DNA of 64,000 nucleotides from assembly GCF_010993775.1 (NCBI RefSeq), contig NZ_WOTO01000036.1:1-64000 (forward strand), read 5' to 3'. The stretch's first letter is position 1, and each line of letters starts with the position of its first letter. The translations under genes and the position numbers were made by a program. The notes under the pieces are model-generated. The model was given only the letters and a program-made list of their open reading frames with translations, made no database searches and was not told where the DNA came from. Below are positions 17,007-27,329 of this stretch, in pieces. This DNA is from Fodinicola feengrottensis (GTDB taxonomy: Bacteria > Actinomycetota > Actinomycetes > Mycobacteriales > HKI-0501).

Positions 17007-18566
17007 ATGACGCTACTTGATCCCGGTGACGCGAAGGCTCTCGTGGAGCTTCGGGCGATGTTGAGACATGCGCAACAATCCGCGCGTACGACGGCCCGGG
17101 TTGGTCAATTGACTGCCTTGATTCTCCTTGACGCGGTTAATGAGCGTATCACGCATATGGCTGCGCAGAGTCTGCAAGGGATTGAAATCAAGTCAAAAGA
17201 TGGAATCGAAACCATCTATAGTCGAGTCAAGGGAAAACTCGCCACCTCCATGCCTGCAAATAACGGATGGGCCGAGGTGTGGAAGTTGCATCGTGCCAGA
17301 AATATTGCCCAGCATGAGGGGATTGGGCCCGACCCGATCAGGATGTCCGGTTGGATGATTGCAACCGAGCGCTATGTTTCGTCTATGGTTCGAGTTGTCT
17401 TTCAAGTAAATATCGAAAATGTGCACCTCGCGGAAGCTGTTGCTGATCCTGAGATGGCGGCGCACCTGCACGCTGCTGAAGACTTCCTTGAGCAAGGGGA
17501 GTCGGGCTCTGCTGTCGAAGAGGTCTGGCGCGCGTTTACCCCCGCATATAGGAAGTGGATAAACTATTTTGGCGACACGCACGCTAAGCGTCCTTTTCGT
17601 CTTCAAGCGGCGGGACAGCTAGAGTTAGATGAGATGATCGTGGCTGCACGGAATGCTGCAGCTGCTCAAGCCTTTGCGATGGAACCTGCCGAATATACCT
17701 GGTTTGCCGCCTTGCAGAAGACGCCCTCATTTATGATTGGTCTGGATGATGCACGACAGGCGCTGGTGTTCGCGTTCTGGTGGATTGTGAGATGGGAAGC
17801 GGTGGCTGCAATGATGGTCTCGCCCGGACTTCGACGCCAACGCTGGATGGAGAATGAACATAGTTCGAGGACCAGGGAGGCGGATGGGCCGGCGTATCTG
17901 GATGAGGTTGAGGTGCGACCGATCTCAGTAGGGCAAGGTCAAACTTCTTTCCAGGTGTCGTTTTCTCTTGTGAATCTGCCGCCGTTGAACCTCAGATTCT
18001 TTCAAGACTGGAGTTTAGCCGTTAACGATGGTCTCGCGGCGTTGGCGATTCCAGGATGCACGAAGTGGTCGGCTGCATCTTGGAACATTAATGCCGAGGT
18101 GACAAGTGGAGTCGATGTCGAAGCACTTGTGGCGGCGGTTGAGCAGGTACTGATTGATGCGGATGCCGTTGCGGCGCGTGTAGCGACTGGGCGAGTTCGT
18201 GACGAGCGGGAGCACCTCCGGGAATGCGATGAATTTGCTCAGCAGATAGATAGTCGTCGCGCTGAGCTTCCCAGCTGGGTGCAGGATATCTATTTGGCTC
18301 GGGAGAACGAGGTTGTTCAAGGAACTCGCTCCTCCCGCCTTCGGGTCAGAGTTGCAGAAGGCGCCAGACTGGATCATCAACGAATGAATAGCTGGTTACA
18401 GGCGGCGCCATTGGTGGAGAAGTGGGGATTTCCGAGTGACGACGTAGTCGCACTGGAGCCGGAACTGAATATCTCGCAAGTTCTCGGGCTTGTCAGTAGC
18501 TTGAGTCGTCCGTCATCATGGCAGCAACTTTCGAAACCGTCGATGAATTCCCTGAAGTTGAGTTGA
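17007..18566 (+). CDS. Large cargo protein with HEPN RNase-type motif
   Basis: 519 residues, lower GC and different codon use than neighbours, which suggests recent acquisition. The N-terminal 140 residues are helical and contain LHRARNIAQHEG, i.e. R98-N99-xxx-H103, the Rx4H signature of HEPN ribonucleases. The remainder is mixed and unrecognised; a hydrophobic WWIVRWEAVAAMMV helix lies near residue 260. Position between integrase and regulators is a classic cargo spot. An abortive-infection-type role is inferred, not shown. A 30-codon frame (18518-18610) overlaps its end and could be its true tail after a frameshift. Confidence 0.6.
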   Translation: MTLLDPGDAKALVELRAMLRHAQQSARTTARVGQLTALILLDAVNERITHMAAQSLQGIEIKSKDGIETIYSRVKGKLATSMPANNGWAEVWKLHRARNIAQHEGIGPDPIRMSGWMIATERYVSSMVRVVFQVNIENVHLAEAVADPEMAAHLHAAEDFLEQGESGSAVEEVWRAFTPAYRKWINYFGDTHAKRPFRLQAAGQLELDEMIVAARNAAAAQAFAMEPAEYTWFAALQKTPSFMIGLDDARQALVFAFWWIVRWEAVAAMMVSPGLRRQRWMENEHSSRTREADGPAYLDEVEVRPISVGQGQTSFQVSFSLVNLPPLNLRFFQDWSLAVNDGLAALAIPGCTKWSAASWNINAEVTSGVDVEALVAAVEQVLIDADAVAARVATGRVRDEREHLRECDEFAQQIDSRRAELPSWVQDIYLARENEVVQGTRSSRLRVRVAEGARLDHQRMNSWLQAAPLVEKWGFPSDDVVALEPELNISQVLGLVSSLSRPSSWQQLSKPSMNSLKLS

Positions 18567-18616
18567 AAAATGCGCTGGCACGTGCGATTCGCGGCCGAGA
18601 TCGAAACTAAGGGGCT

Positions 18617-19906
18617 GGAATCATATAAGATTTCAAACAGTTGATTTGATTGTGTAGTTCCACTCGCCGTGGAATTCGTGCCTGGCTAGCGGGATTGATT
18701 CCTTTTGTTGTGTGGTGAGTTTGATTTTGGTGGGATAGAGGAGGTGGTGTCGATTTCGCAGCGGACGGTGAGTCCGGTGGTGGTTGTGGTGTTGGCGATG
18801 AGGTTGACGACGGTTTGGAAGGTTTCCAGGGGGCGGCCTCGCCAGTTGAGGCTGATGCGGGAGAAGAGACGGTGTTCGATCTTGTTCCATTTGCTGGTGC
18901 CGGGTGGATAATGGCAGACCTTGATCTCAAGGCCGGTTGCTTTGGCGAGTCGAGCTAGTTCGTACTTCCACAACCAGGGACGGGAACCGTTGGATCCGCC
19001 TCCGTCGTCAGCGGTGACGAGAAGGCGTGTGGCGTTCGGATACTTCTTGTGTCCCATTTCTCGCCACCAGGCTTCGATGGTAGCGACCGCGAACACGGAC
19101 GTGTCGTGGTTGACTCCGACCGATACCCATGCACTGTCGTCCGCGATGTCGTACACGCCATACGGGATGGCTTTGCCGTTCGCGTTGGGAAAGTCATAGG
19201 TCGAGACCTTGACCGGATTGCCACTTTCCCGCCATTCCCGCCCGGCCTGCGTGAACCTCCCCCGACCAGCTCCTTCTTCTTCGTGTCCACGCTGATCACT
19301 GGATCGCCAGTGGTCAGGAAATCTTCGGCGAGTCCGTTGATGTAACGGAACTGGGCGTCACGATCAGGATGCTGTTCACCCTCCAGGGTTTTCCGGGTTC
19401 CTTGCAGGCTGTAGCCCATCCCGCGGAGAATATTCCGCACGAGCGTATGACTAGCCGCATAGCCTTGCTCGGTTGCCTCCTTGGCGAGATTGCGAGTTGA
19501 CTTCGTAGTCCACCGCAACGGGGACTCCGGATCACCTCGCGTTCCAGGCTCAATCAAGGAATCCAAGCAATCCATCAAATCCGGGTCGGCGTCCTCGGCC
19601 TTCTTGCGACCCCCGCCAGGAATCCGCACACGACCCCGCGGGACACCATCACCCGCGGCATCCAACTCCCGCACACCCCGACGAATCGTCGGCATGGACA
19701 CACCGGTCGCGCGAAACACAGCGGAAATCCCACCATACCCCCACGAACAAGCCTCCGTCGCCAACGCCAACCGCCGCTGACGTTCATCCAAAGCCGGCAG
19801 CAAACCGGCCAGACGCTCCGCCATCGCAGCAAATTCAACAGATCGATCCTTGGGCACCCCGACATAATACCAAATAATCAGCCAACTTGAAATGTTATTT
19901 CATTCC
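18617..19906 (-). mobile_element. ISAzo13-type insertion sequence
   Basis: About 1290 bp with terminal inverted repeats at 18617-18636 and 19887-19906; the two 20-mers fit GGAATSAWATAASATTTCAA with 3 mismatches. A single DDE transposase frame fills it on the minus strand. No clean target duplication abuts the ends; a CTAAGGG word occurs a few bases outside both (18607, 19912), which may be chance. The element lies between the integrase and the HEPN cargo gene. Confidence 0.75.
18686..19857 (-). pseudogene. ISAzo13-family transposase, frameshifted
   Basis: The first part (ATG 19857) holds the N-terminal HTH and the first catalytic aspartate (VISVDTKKKEL). The second frame contains YDIADDSAWVSVGVNHDT, the second aspartate region TADDGGGSNG and the glutamate in WNKIEHRLF. 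They join if the C5 run at 19259-19263 gains one base, giving GRFTQAGREW as in the family. Either a sequence error or a genuinely inactive copy; the DDE residues are all present. Confidence 0.75.
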
Positions 19907-19941
19907 AATTCCTAAGGGCATAAATGTAACTGTTTCGCTCA

Positions 19942-21545
19942 CTACTGTTCTCGATCGGCATTCTTGGCGCTAATGTGTTTGCCGTCTTGTGTCACGACTC
20001 CCCAATCCTTGAGTAGCGCTACCGCGCGGTGGGCCGTTCCGACGGAGACGCAAGTCGCCTCTGCTATCTGCTGGATCGTTGGCAGAGCAGTTCCGTCCAT
20101 GATCGAACCGGACAGAATCTTCTCGCGGAAGTCGGCCGCGATTCGTTCATATGGGTACAGTGGGTGGGTTTTGGCTTGTTCGGATCTGGACTTCGGCGAG
20201 GTCGGACGAGCTGGAACGCGATTCGAAAGAGCTACCGAGGCTCGCTGGTCCGCTTCCTGGAGCCACGCCGAGTAGACCTTGAGGGTGGTGACGCCGCCGC
20301 CGCTGTGGCCGAGGCGGCCGGCGACGGTGCGTACGTCGACGCCGCCGGCGATCAGCTCGGTGGCTGAGTAGTGCCGGAGGGATTTCAGCTCGGTGTCGAT
20401 GCCGAGCCGCGCGACCAGGCGGCGGTATCGCTGGCTTACGGATGCCGGCTTCACGTGTTCGCTGTGGTCAGGCGTTGTCGAGAAGACGAAGGCCTCCGGT
20501 GAGACCGCGACCTTGAGCTGGTCTGCTCGCTCGTCGAGGCGGGCCAGGTGTTCACGGAGGATGTCAACGGTGACGGCGTCTAGGACGATGTGCCGGCGCT
20601 GGTGGGTTTTTGTGTCCTTGATGTACAGCTCGTCGTTCTCGTCCTTGGCGACGGCCCTGCGGAGGACCAGGACGCCGCGGTCGAGGTCGATATTTTTGCG
20701 GCGCACAGCGCGCATAGCTCACCGCGGCGGGCGCCGGAAATCATTGCGAGCCAGACGTACGTTCCAAAATCGGGATCCTCGTGTCCGCCACCGTCGAGCC
20801 ATGCAGCGTTGATGATTCGCGCGGCCTCTTCGGCTGTTGGTGGTTGGGGGTCCGGTGGAGGAGCGGACGGCGGTTCAGCCTGAGAGATTGGGCTGACGCC
20901 GATCCACTTCCAGCGGACAGCGCGCTGGTACGCACCGCTGAGCAGGTAGTGGATCTTGCGGATCGTGCCTGCTTTGAGTGGCTGGCATTTGTGTTTTCGA
21001 CACAGGCGCTTGCATGCGTCGCACGTTGGATCGGCTGGTGAGCAGGCGCGTCCCTTGTGCTCATCGCACTTGTGCTTGCGAGTCGTACGGTGCTGGATTC
21101 GCGAGCGCTGTTGTTTGTCACAGTGCTCGCGGCACCGAGCCAATTCGGCGTACAGCGAGTCGAGGATGAACGCGTCGACTTGGCCAAGCTTGAGATGACC
21201 GATCAGCGGATCGATGTGCAGCCTGACGTACCGGCGGTAGTCGCCGACGGTGCCGCTCGCGATCGTGCCGCTGTTCGAGAGCAGGTCTAGATGGCGTTCA
21301 AGCAGCTGTCGAACGGTTGCGCTCGTTTTCGGGGCTCGTTGTTCGTCGAGTTCGTTCAGCAACCGGGTAAGGGCCTTCTCAGCAAGGTCCCACGCGTTGG
21401 GGCCAGCCGGAATCACTTCGGTCAGGTCGTGTCGGCGTTTGCTCACCGGATCAATCCCTGCGTAGACCTTCACTCTTAGTGAGCCGCTGGAAAGGATCTC
21501 GATGCTGCCTCGGGAACGGGCGGATCGCCCTGTCGTCGTTTTCAC
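19942..21545 (-). CDS. int: Tyrosine integrase with C-terminal GntR-like winged helix, one frameshift
   Basis: About 535 intended residues. The N-terminal arm- and core-binding region carries a cysteine-rich insert (CDEHKGRACSPADPTCDACK). The catalytic domain shows SGARRGEL (Arg), SLRHYSATELIAGG, RLGHSGGG and the tyrosine in TTLKVYSAW. After it comes a GntR-like winged helix (ERIAADFREKILSG, LPTIQQIAEATCVSVGTAHRAV). The frame shifts around 20703-20708. The gene abuts the tRNA-Arg 3' end, as expected for a pSAM2-type integrase that recombines attP with the tRNA. The GTG start at 21545 is a choice; the frame is open to 21590. Confidence 0.85.
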
Positions 21546-21621
21546 GCGGGCACCATAGGCACCCTCGTGCCACGAACCGTGCCATGACACGCGCTCTGTC
21601 AGAAAGACAGGGCATCTGACC

Positions 21622-21697
21622 TGGTGCCCCCGGGCAGATTCGAACTGCCGACACCCGCTTTAGGAGAGCGGTGCTCTATCCCCTGAGCTACGAGGGC
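21622..21697 (-). tRNA. tRNA-Arg (anticodon CCU), AICE attachment site
   Basis: A full 76-base cloverleaf: acceptor GCCCTCG/CGGGGGC, D stem GCTC/GAGC, anticodon stem CCGCT/AGCGG with loop CTCCTAA (CCU, arginine), T loop TTCGAAT, and an encoded CCA. The integrase lies next to its 3' end, so the attachment core is probably within the T arm and acceptor stem. The matching repeat at the far end of the element is not in the window. Confidence 0.95.
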
Positions 21698-21723
21698 GGA
21701 CCACCACTACCGTACCGGACGGC

Positions 21724-23846
21724 CTATCGGCGGGGACGCATGCGGGCGTCGGCTTCGGCGAGGGCGGCGAGGCGGCGGTTGTACGCGCCGAGGGCGTCGT
21801 CTTCGTCGATCTCGGGCTCGGGGGCGCCGTCGACGTGTGGTGCCGCCGCGGCGCGGGCGGCCGCGCGGGCGTCGGCACGGTCGGCGGCCCGGTCGAAGCG
21901 GCGCTGTTCGCGCTCGTCGGAACGGATCCACTGGTAGAGCAGCGCGAGCACGATGACCAGGCTGGGCACCTCGCCGAAGGCCCACGCGATGCCGGCGCCG
22001 GCGCCGGCTGCTGGTCGACCAGCGCTGGTACGCCCCACGGACGGGCCAGCGCCTGATACCAGTCGGCGGCGAGCAGGGACGTGCTCTGCATCAGGGCCAG
22101 GCCGAAGAAGGCGTGAAAGATCATCGAGACGAAGAGCAGCGGGATGCGGACCGGATATGGCAGCGGGCGCGGAGCCGGGTCGACGCCGATCAGGATCCAG
22201 AAGAAGAGATATCCGGCGACCAGGAAATGCGTGAACATCAGCAGGTGCAGGGCGTGTGTGCGGAGCATCTGCTCGTACAGGCCGGTGAAATACATGCCGT
22301 AGAACGACGCCACGTAGATGGTTAGCGCCACCAGCGGGTTCGTCAGCAGCTTCGCGAGCGGGGTGTTCGTCGCCCACAGCAGCCATTCGCGCGGGCCGCG
22401 TAGGTCCTTGTTCTTCGACGGCGCAGCGCGCAGCGCGCGCAGGGCGAGGGTGGTCGGGCCGCCAAGGACGAGCATGGCCGGCGCGAGCATGGCCATGGAC
22501 ATGTGCTGGACCATATGGACGCTGAACAGCACGTAGCCGTAGCGGGCCAGTCCGCTGGACGTCACGATCAGGACGACCAGCCAGCCGCCGACCCAGCAGG
22601 CGGTACGTACGACCGGCCAGCTGTCGCCGCGCCGCCGTAGCCGCCAGACCCCGGCCAGGTAGAGCCCGATCGCGACGAGTGCGGCGGTCATGAACAGCGG
22701 CTCCGGCAGCCAGTCCACGACCAGCGCCTTCGCGGTCAGCGGGCCAGGCATCGGGAAGCCGAGCAGCGCGCCCGTACGGTCCAGGTCCTCGGGCGTACCA
22801 GCCGGGGGAGTACGCGCCAGGGCCGTCGCGAGGCCGATGGTGGCGGCGAAGACGACCACCTCCACGGCGGCCAGCCGGACGAACGCGCCGCGGGCGCCGG
22901 CGGCGAGGGCCGGCAGCGTACGGCGGCGGTGCCACCAGCCGAAGCCGCCCAACACCACCAGAGCGGCGAACTTGAGCAGCACGATCCGGCCGTAGCCGGT
23001 GCCGAGCAGTTCCCCCCACGACTGCACTCGCAGGGTCGCGTTGACCACGCCGCTCAGTCCGACGATGACGAAGCTCGCGAGCGCCGCGGTTGAGTAGCGA
23101 TGGGCGGCGGTGGACAGCGCCGGGGTCGCGAGCCGGCGGCACAGCAGCAGGGCGATCAGGCCGCCGGCCCAGATCAGCACGCCACCGACGTGCAGGAGCA
23201 TCGTCGACACGGCCATCTGATGGTTGCCGGCCGAGGCCGCGTGGCCGCTGAAGACCGGTGGCATCGCGGCCGCCAACGCGAGGATGGCCAGCACAGCGGC
23301 GCCGGTCGCGGACAGCACGATCCGGCCGGCGACCGCGATCACCAGCGCGCCGAGCAGCATCAGCGCGAGCGCCTGGCCCAGCTCGTACGTCGTGACGAAG
23401 CTGAGCAGCGACAGCTTGGTGATCGCCTGGGTGACTGGCTGGCCGAGCACGTCGGAGAGGGTGAAGCAGAGCTCGACGGCGGTCGAGATCGTCCACACCA
23501 GGGCCGATATCGACGCGAGTCGCAGCATCCGGTAGCCGTGTGGGGAGACCCGCCGGCGGTTGTCGGTGAGCTGGGTGGGGATCCCGAACGCGGCGGCGGC
23601 CAGGCAGCCGACGGTGGCCGCGGCCGCGAGCTGGCCGAGCACGGTCGACAATGGCAGCGCCCAAGGCGTGATGGGCCCCGGGTCGGGCAGTCCCGGGATC
23701 TGCTGGGTGACCGCGCCGCCGGTCCAGAGTGCCGCCACGGCCACCGCGAACCCGGCCAGCAGGGCGGCCACCAGGACAGTGGGCACATGTACGGGGGCGG
23801 CGGACCGCTGGTCCGTACGCTCGGCCTGGGCTGGCGGGCTAGTCAT
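21724..23846 (-). CDS. CopD-domain / CtaG (caa3) cytochrome oxidase assembly protein
   Basis: About 707 intended residues with more than a dozen hydrophobic helices. The N-terminal half matches CopD-type copper transport domains (LLHVGGVLIWAGGL). The C-terminal half matches the CtaG/caa3 family (HMVQHMSMAMLAPAMLVLGG, YFTGLYEQMLRTH, THFLVAGYLFFW), whose histidines are thought to handle copper for oxidase assembly. This fusion is usual in actinobacteria. A one-base change near 22008-22012 restores AGAGIAWAFGEVPS and the cytoplasmic tail. The lipoprotein gene upstream is probably co-transcribed. Confidence 0.85.
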
Positions 23847-23852
23847 CGACTG

Positions 23853-24158
23853 TCAGTATCCGCCGCTAGCGTTTTGCCTTGCGGGGGGGCGCCGCCGCTT
23901 TGGCCCGGTCGCGAGCACTACCCCGATGACAATCAGGATGAGCATCAGTGCGCCGAAGATGACGTACGGCCACCACGGCTGGCCGCCGGCGAGCTGCGAA
24001 CTCGGGCACCGCACCGACGGATAGCCGCTGACCGGCGCCCGCGGACTCTCCCCGGGCCCGGGGTCGTCCGGCGCGAGATTGCACGCCGCCAACAGCACGG
24101 TGGTGGTGAGGAAGAGCCCAACGGCGACGATCCCGCGGCGAACTTGGCTGCTACGCAC
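23853..24158 (-). CDS. Small lipoprotein with membrane helix
   Basis: 101 residues. The signal sequence ends in a lipobox LLAAC (Cys at about 26). A short proline-rich segment follows, then a membrane helix (YVIFGALMLILIVIGVVLA) and a basic tail. It starts six bases before the CopD/CtaG gene, so may work with copper delivery, though nothing in the sequence shows metal binding. Confidence 0.65.
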   Translation of the reverse strand: MRSSQVRRGIVAVGLFLTTTVLLAACNLAPDDPGPGESPRAPVSGYPSVRCPSSQLAGGQPWWPYVIFGALMLILIVIGVVLATGPKRRRPPARQNASGGY

Positions 24159-24230
24159 GGTTTCCCAGTCTCACAGAGCCCCCCACGCCCTCCCGCGCCC
24201 ACCCCTGCGCCCGACGCCCCAACGCCCGGT

Positions 24231-24303
24231 GCGGCTCGAAACTGTCGTACCCCTCCGGCAGATTTGCCCCCACCCAGTGACGGGTGGGGGGCGGGTTCGA
24301 GGA
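24231..24303 (-). repeat. Dispersed hairpin repeat, copy A
   Basis: Read on the minus strand: a perfect 9-base stem (CCCCCACCC/GGGTGGGGG at 24267-24275 and 24282-24290), about 15 bases, then GGGG and the core TACGACAGTTTCG (24237-24249). The same order occurs at 24345-24410 and 37951-38026; only the core occurs at 34791-34832. It occupies the region between the lipoprotein and DedA genes together with copy D. Confidence 0.7.
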
Positions 24304-24344
24304 CCAATGTCCAAACAAAAAATCAAGGTCCACCTCTCAACCCA

Positions 24345-24410
24345 CCCCCCGCCCGTTCAAAGGGAGGGGGAAAGAAAAACAGACACCTACGACAATTTCG
24401 CGCCCCACCC
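24345..24410 (+). repeat. Dispersed hairpin repeat, copy D
   Basis: Plus orientation, back to back with copy A. A GC stem with one mismatch (24346-24354 with 24362-24370) is followed after 17 bases by TACGACAATTTCG (24388-24400) and CGCCCCACCC. The core differs from the other copies by one base. Confidence 0.65.
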
Positions 24411-24452
24411 AGGTTTTTCGGCTGAAAAGACCGTCGTAGGAGGCGCCGCGGC

Positions 24453-25113
24453 CTACTCGCTGTGGCTGGGCTCGTGAGTGACCGAAGCGTCGTCAACAGG
24501 CGAAGCGGCGTGCAGTTTCGCGGCGCGGTGTCGGAGATACATCGTGGAGACGACGCCGGCCAGCAGGGCGATCGCGAGTGCGGCCCATGAGAACCGGGAC
24601 AGCCACTGCTCGGCGACCTGGCCGAGCGAGAAGATCAGGAATGTGGTGCCAAAGGCCCAGCAGATCCCGCCGGCCGCGTTGGCGATCAGGAAGCGTGGAT
24701 AGGGCATTTTCATCGAGCCGGCCAGCGGTCCGGCGAAGATGCGCAGCAGGGCTACGAAACGGCCGAAGAAGACCGCCCAGGCACCCCATTTGGTGAAGAC
24801 TCGCTCGGCTTGCGCGAGCTGAGGTGGGCCCATGTGCTTGGGGAATTTGCGGCCTAGTTTCTCCAGCAATGCGCGCCCGCCGCGACGGCCTATGTAATAG
24901 CCGATGGAGTCACCGACAATGGCGCCGGCGGCCGCGCCGATGGCCACTCCCCATGGGCTGACGTGCCCGGTGGTGGCCAGCAGCGCCGCGGCCAGCAGGA
25001 CGACTTTCGCCGGGCAGCGGTACGCCCATGCTCTCGACGCCGATGACCAGCGCGACCAGCAGGAACACCACGATCGGCGGGACGCTGGCCAGATGTTCCG
25101 CGACCCAATGCAC
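24453..25113 (-). CDS. DedA-family membrane protein, one frameshift
   Basis: About 220 residues from ATG 25113. The N-terminal part reads VIGVESMGVPLPGE; one fewer base in the T3 run at 25005-25007 joins it to VVLLAAALLATTG and the DedA core (DSIGYYIGRRGG, FFGRFVALLRIFAGPLAG). The FGRF...R...G motif is the family hallmark. DedA proteins are polytopic membrane proteins, several of which move undecaprenyl phosphate or other lipids across the membrane; the substrate here is unknown. Confidence 0.85.
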
Positions 25114-25245
25114 CGGCTCCGCACCTCCGCAAACGCACCCGTTGGATCCGGCGTACCGCCGCTGGGCAAGCGCAGGACCGGGGAGCGGCGTCGACCGCCT
25201 CCGGGATAAACGCTATCGGGATCCGGCCGGTCCGCGAATCCAACT

Positions 25246-27115
25246 TCAGTAGGTGTTTACCCGGGAGCGGGTCCATCTTTGGAGCCACCCGAGCAGTTCG
25301 TTTGAGGGACCCGGCACGGGCGTGACCACGCACGCGACGCCGAAAAGCAGCAGAAGTACGCCAATCGCGAGCAGCGGCACCGCCGGTGGTCCGGTCATCG
25401 GCAACGAGTTGTCGGCGCCCGTCCGTGGACCGACCGCGGCCTTGGGCTGGCCGACACCAGCGTGAGCGCCGTACGCGCCGTACGCCCGTTGGGCCGCCGG
25501 CAGGCCACCGCGGTCGCGGTCAGCCCGAGGATGGCCTGGGCGGTGGCCTGCCGGACCCGATCCGCGTTGTCGCCGGATGTCCAGTACGCGACTGGGGTGG
25601 TCACCAGCGCCGCCAAGTCCGCCGGCGACGGGGCGATCGCACCGCGCAGCTCGGCCTGCGTGCTGGTGACCGGCAGCTGCAACCGACCGAGCCAGCCGGT
25701 GCAGCCGGCCGGCTCCTTGCTGTTCCCGGCGGCCGCGAGGGCCAGCGACGCGAGGCCGGTGCTGCCGGCGTTCACGCTGGTGGCGATGCTGGCGGCGGTC
25801 CGGCTGTCGGAGCCGTAGCCGCCGCTGCGGTCCCGTTTGGCGGGCCAGCCAGCGCAGCGCCCGCTCCAGCGCCGCGCCCTGGTGGCCGGCGGTGACCAGC
25901 GCCCAGACAGCCATCGCGGTATTGGTGACGCTCACGTCGGCGTTGTCTGGCCCAGCGCAGGTGCCGGCCGGCTGGCCAGGCCCGGGTGCGGACCGAAAGC
26001 CGCCTAGGGCACTGCTGGCGGAGCAGGTACGCCACCGCGGGAACCTCGTCGGAGGTGGCGCCGGACCGGTGCAGCGCGACGATCGCGAGGGCCTGCGCCT
26101 GCATGCCGGAGAGGTCGTTCTGGGCCGTGGAGCTGGCGAATCGGCCGTTTCCGTCCACTGTGGACAGCAGCCGGCGGACCAGGTCGACCGAGCGGCCGTC
26201 GCGGTCGGCGTCCCAGCGGTGCGCGTCCACTCCCTGGTCCAGCGCGACCAGCAGGTATTTGGCGATCAGCCCGGCCGACGGCGGGCCAGCCGGGAAGGCG
26301 GTCGCCCGCAGCCCCGCGGTGGCCGCCTTGGCCTCGGCCGGCGCCACGCCGGCCGCGTGCAGGGCGAGCACCACGTCCGCGACCAGGCCGGGATCCCCGT
26401 ACTTGTCGCCGCTGCGGTACAGGTCATCGGCGAGGAAGGTGGCGGCTCGTACGGCCGAGGGCGGGATCGTCGCGGGCCCGGCCGCCGGCGACGGGCTGGT
26501 CGACGGCGTCGGCGACGCGCTGCCGCCCGGGCCGGTCGACACCGGTGGGGTGGTGGTCATCGCGTCGCGTGGCGAGACGCTGGGCAGGTTCGGGTTGGTG
26601 CCGTACGAGAAACCGAGCAGCGCGCCGGCCGGCGGTCGGTACTTGTCGACGGCCTGGCCAACATGCTTCCACTCCGTCGAGTTGGCGTCGGGCACCGAGA
26701 GCGCCCACCCCGGGCCACTTTGGTAGCCGGTGCACCCGTCGGCGGCCGGTAGATCGGTGATGCGGCAGAGATATTCGTACGTCCCGTTGCCCTTCTTGCC
26801 GGTGCCGCGGGCCGGCGCCAGGCCGACCTCGGCGAGGGCCTGGAACGCGGAGGAGGGCTGACCGGGATCGCACCGCCGGACCACCGCACCGCCGTCGAAA
26901 GGCGTGAGGTCCGCGACCACGGTCACCCCGCTGCCGCCCACGCAGGGGCCATCGGTCCAGGTCTGCCCCGACCGCGCGGTCGGGGTGGGGCTCGGCACCG
27001 CCGGGTCGGCGGCGGCCGGCGGGACGCCGAGACTGACGACGCCCAGCGCGAGCAGGGAAACAGACAGGACCGCGCTCACCACTGTGCGGCGGCGCCGTCG
27101 CCCGGCCATGGGCAC
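25246..27115 (-). CDS. Secreted LPxTG-anchored protein with terpene-cyclase-like repeats
   Basis: About 620 intended residues, GTG 27115. A signal peptide (VSAVLSVSLLALGVVSLGV) precedes a DUF4430-like domain (VADLTPFDGG, TYEYLCRI), a Pro/Ser/Thr linker, alpha/alpha repeats of the prenyltransferase/squalene-cyclase type (GLVADVVLALHAAG, TAQNDLSGMQAQALAIVALH) and a C-terminal sorting signal LPMTG with membrane helix. Three frame changes near 25960, 25830 and 25500 must be corrected to read it through. Probably surface-displayed by sortase; ligand unknown. It is divergent from the acylase gene. Confidence 0.7.
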
Positions 27116-27317
27116 TCTTGGAGCACTCCTTGCGCGTGCGGCCCGGACGTCCGGTGCCAGCAGGTCGATCCCCGACGGTCATTTCGATGACGCACTGTTT
27201 AGACGCTCGGCGGCCCTGAATGGTTGCGCGCCGTCGCGCGACGCTAACACGCCACTACGACAACTTGATGGTACGGGACAGCTGGACGGTCGTCTGCCAG
27301 CTCTTTTCCGGTCACCA

Positions 27318-27323
27318 TAGGCT
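27318..27323 (+). promoter_or_regulatory. -10 element TAGGCT for a leaderless mRNA
   Basis: TAGGCT followed by six bases and the ATG at 27330. The same arrangement (TAGCCT-N6-ATG) precedes galU. No ribosome site fits, so transcription probably begins at the start codon, as is common in actinobacteria. Confidence 0.5.
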
Positions 27324-27329
27324 GCGGGC

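Larger units (their letters stand above)
1..21646. mobile_element. Integrated AICE in tRNA-Arg, left end outside the window
   Basis: The block ends at the 3' end of a tRNA-Arg(CCU) gene and has AICE architecture: integrase beside the tRNA, an Xis-type HTH protein, a GntR regulator, an FtsK/TraB translocase, DUF2637, WhiB and RRQRL proteins, SSB and a DnaB-N/DUF3987 protein. Most genes form one minus-strand operon with 4-base or TGATG-type overlaps. The repeat of the tRNA 3' end that should mark the other attachment site is not in the window, so the left end lies upstream of position 1. The right limit is inferred from the tRNA arm and is approximate. Confidence 0.85.

Noticed and set aside
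18607..19918. CTAAGGG words outside both IS ends as a target-site duplication
   Set aside because: They are two or more bases away from the inverted repeats and unequally spaced, so they may be chance; no clean duplication is seen.
23100..24425. A 441-codon plus-strand frame over the CopD gene and its upstream region
   Set aside because: It is antisense to a well-supported membrane protein and full of Gly/Arg/Gln low-complexity sequence.
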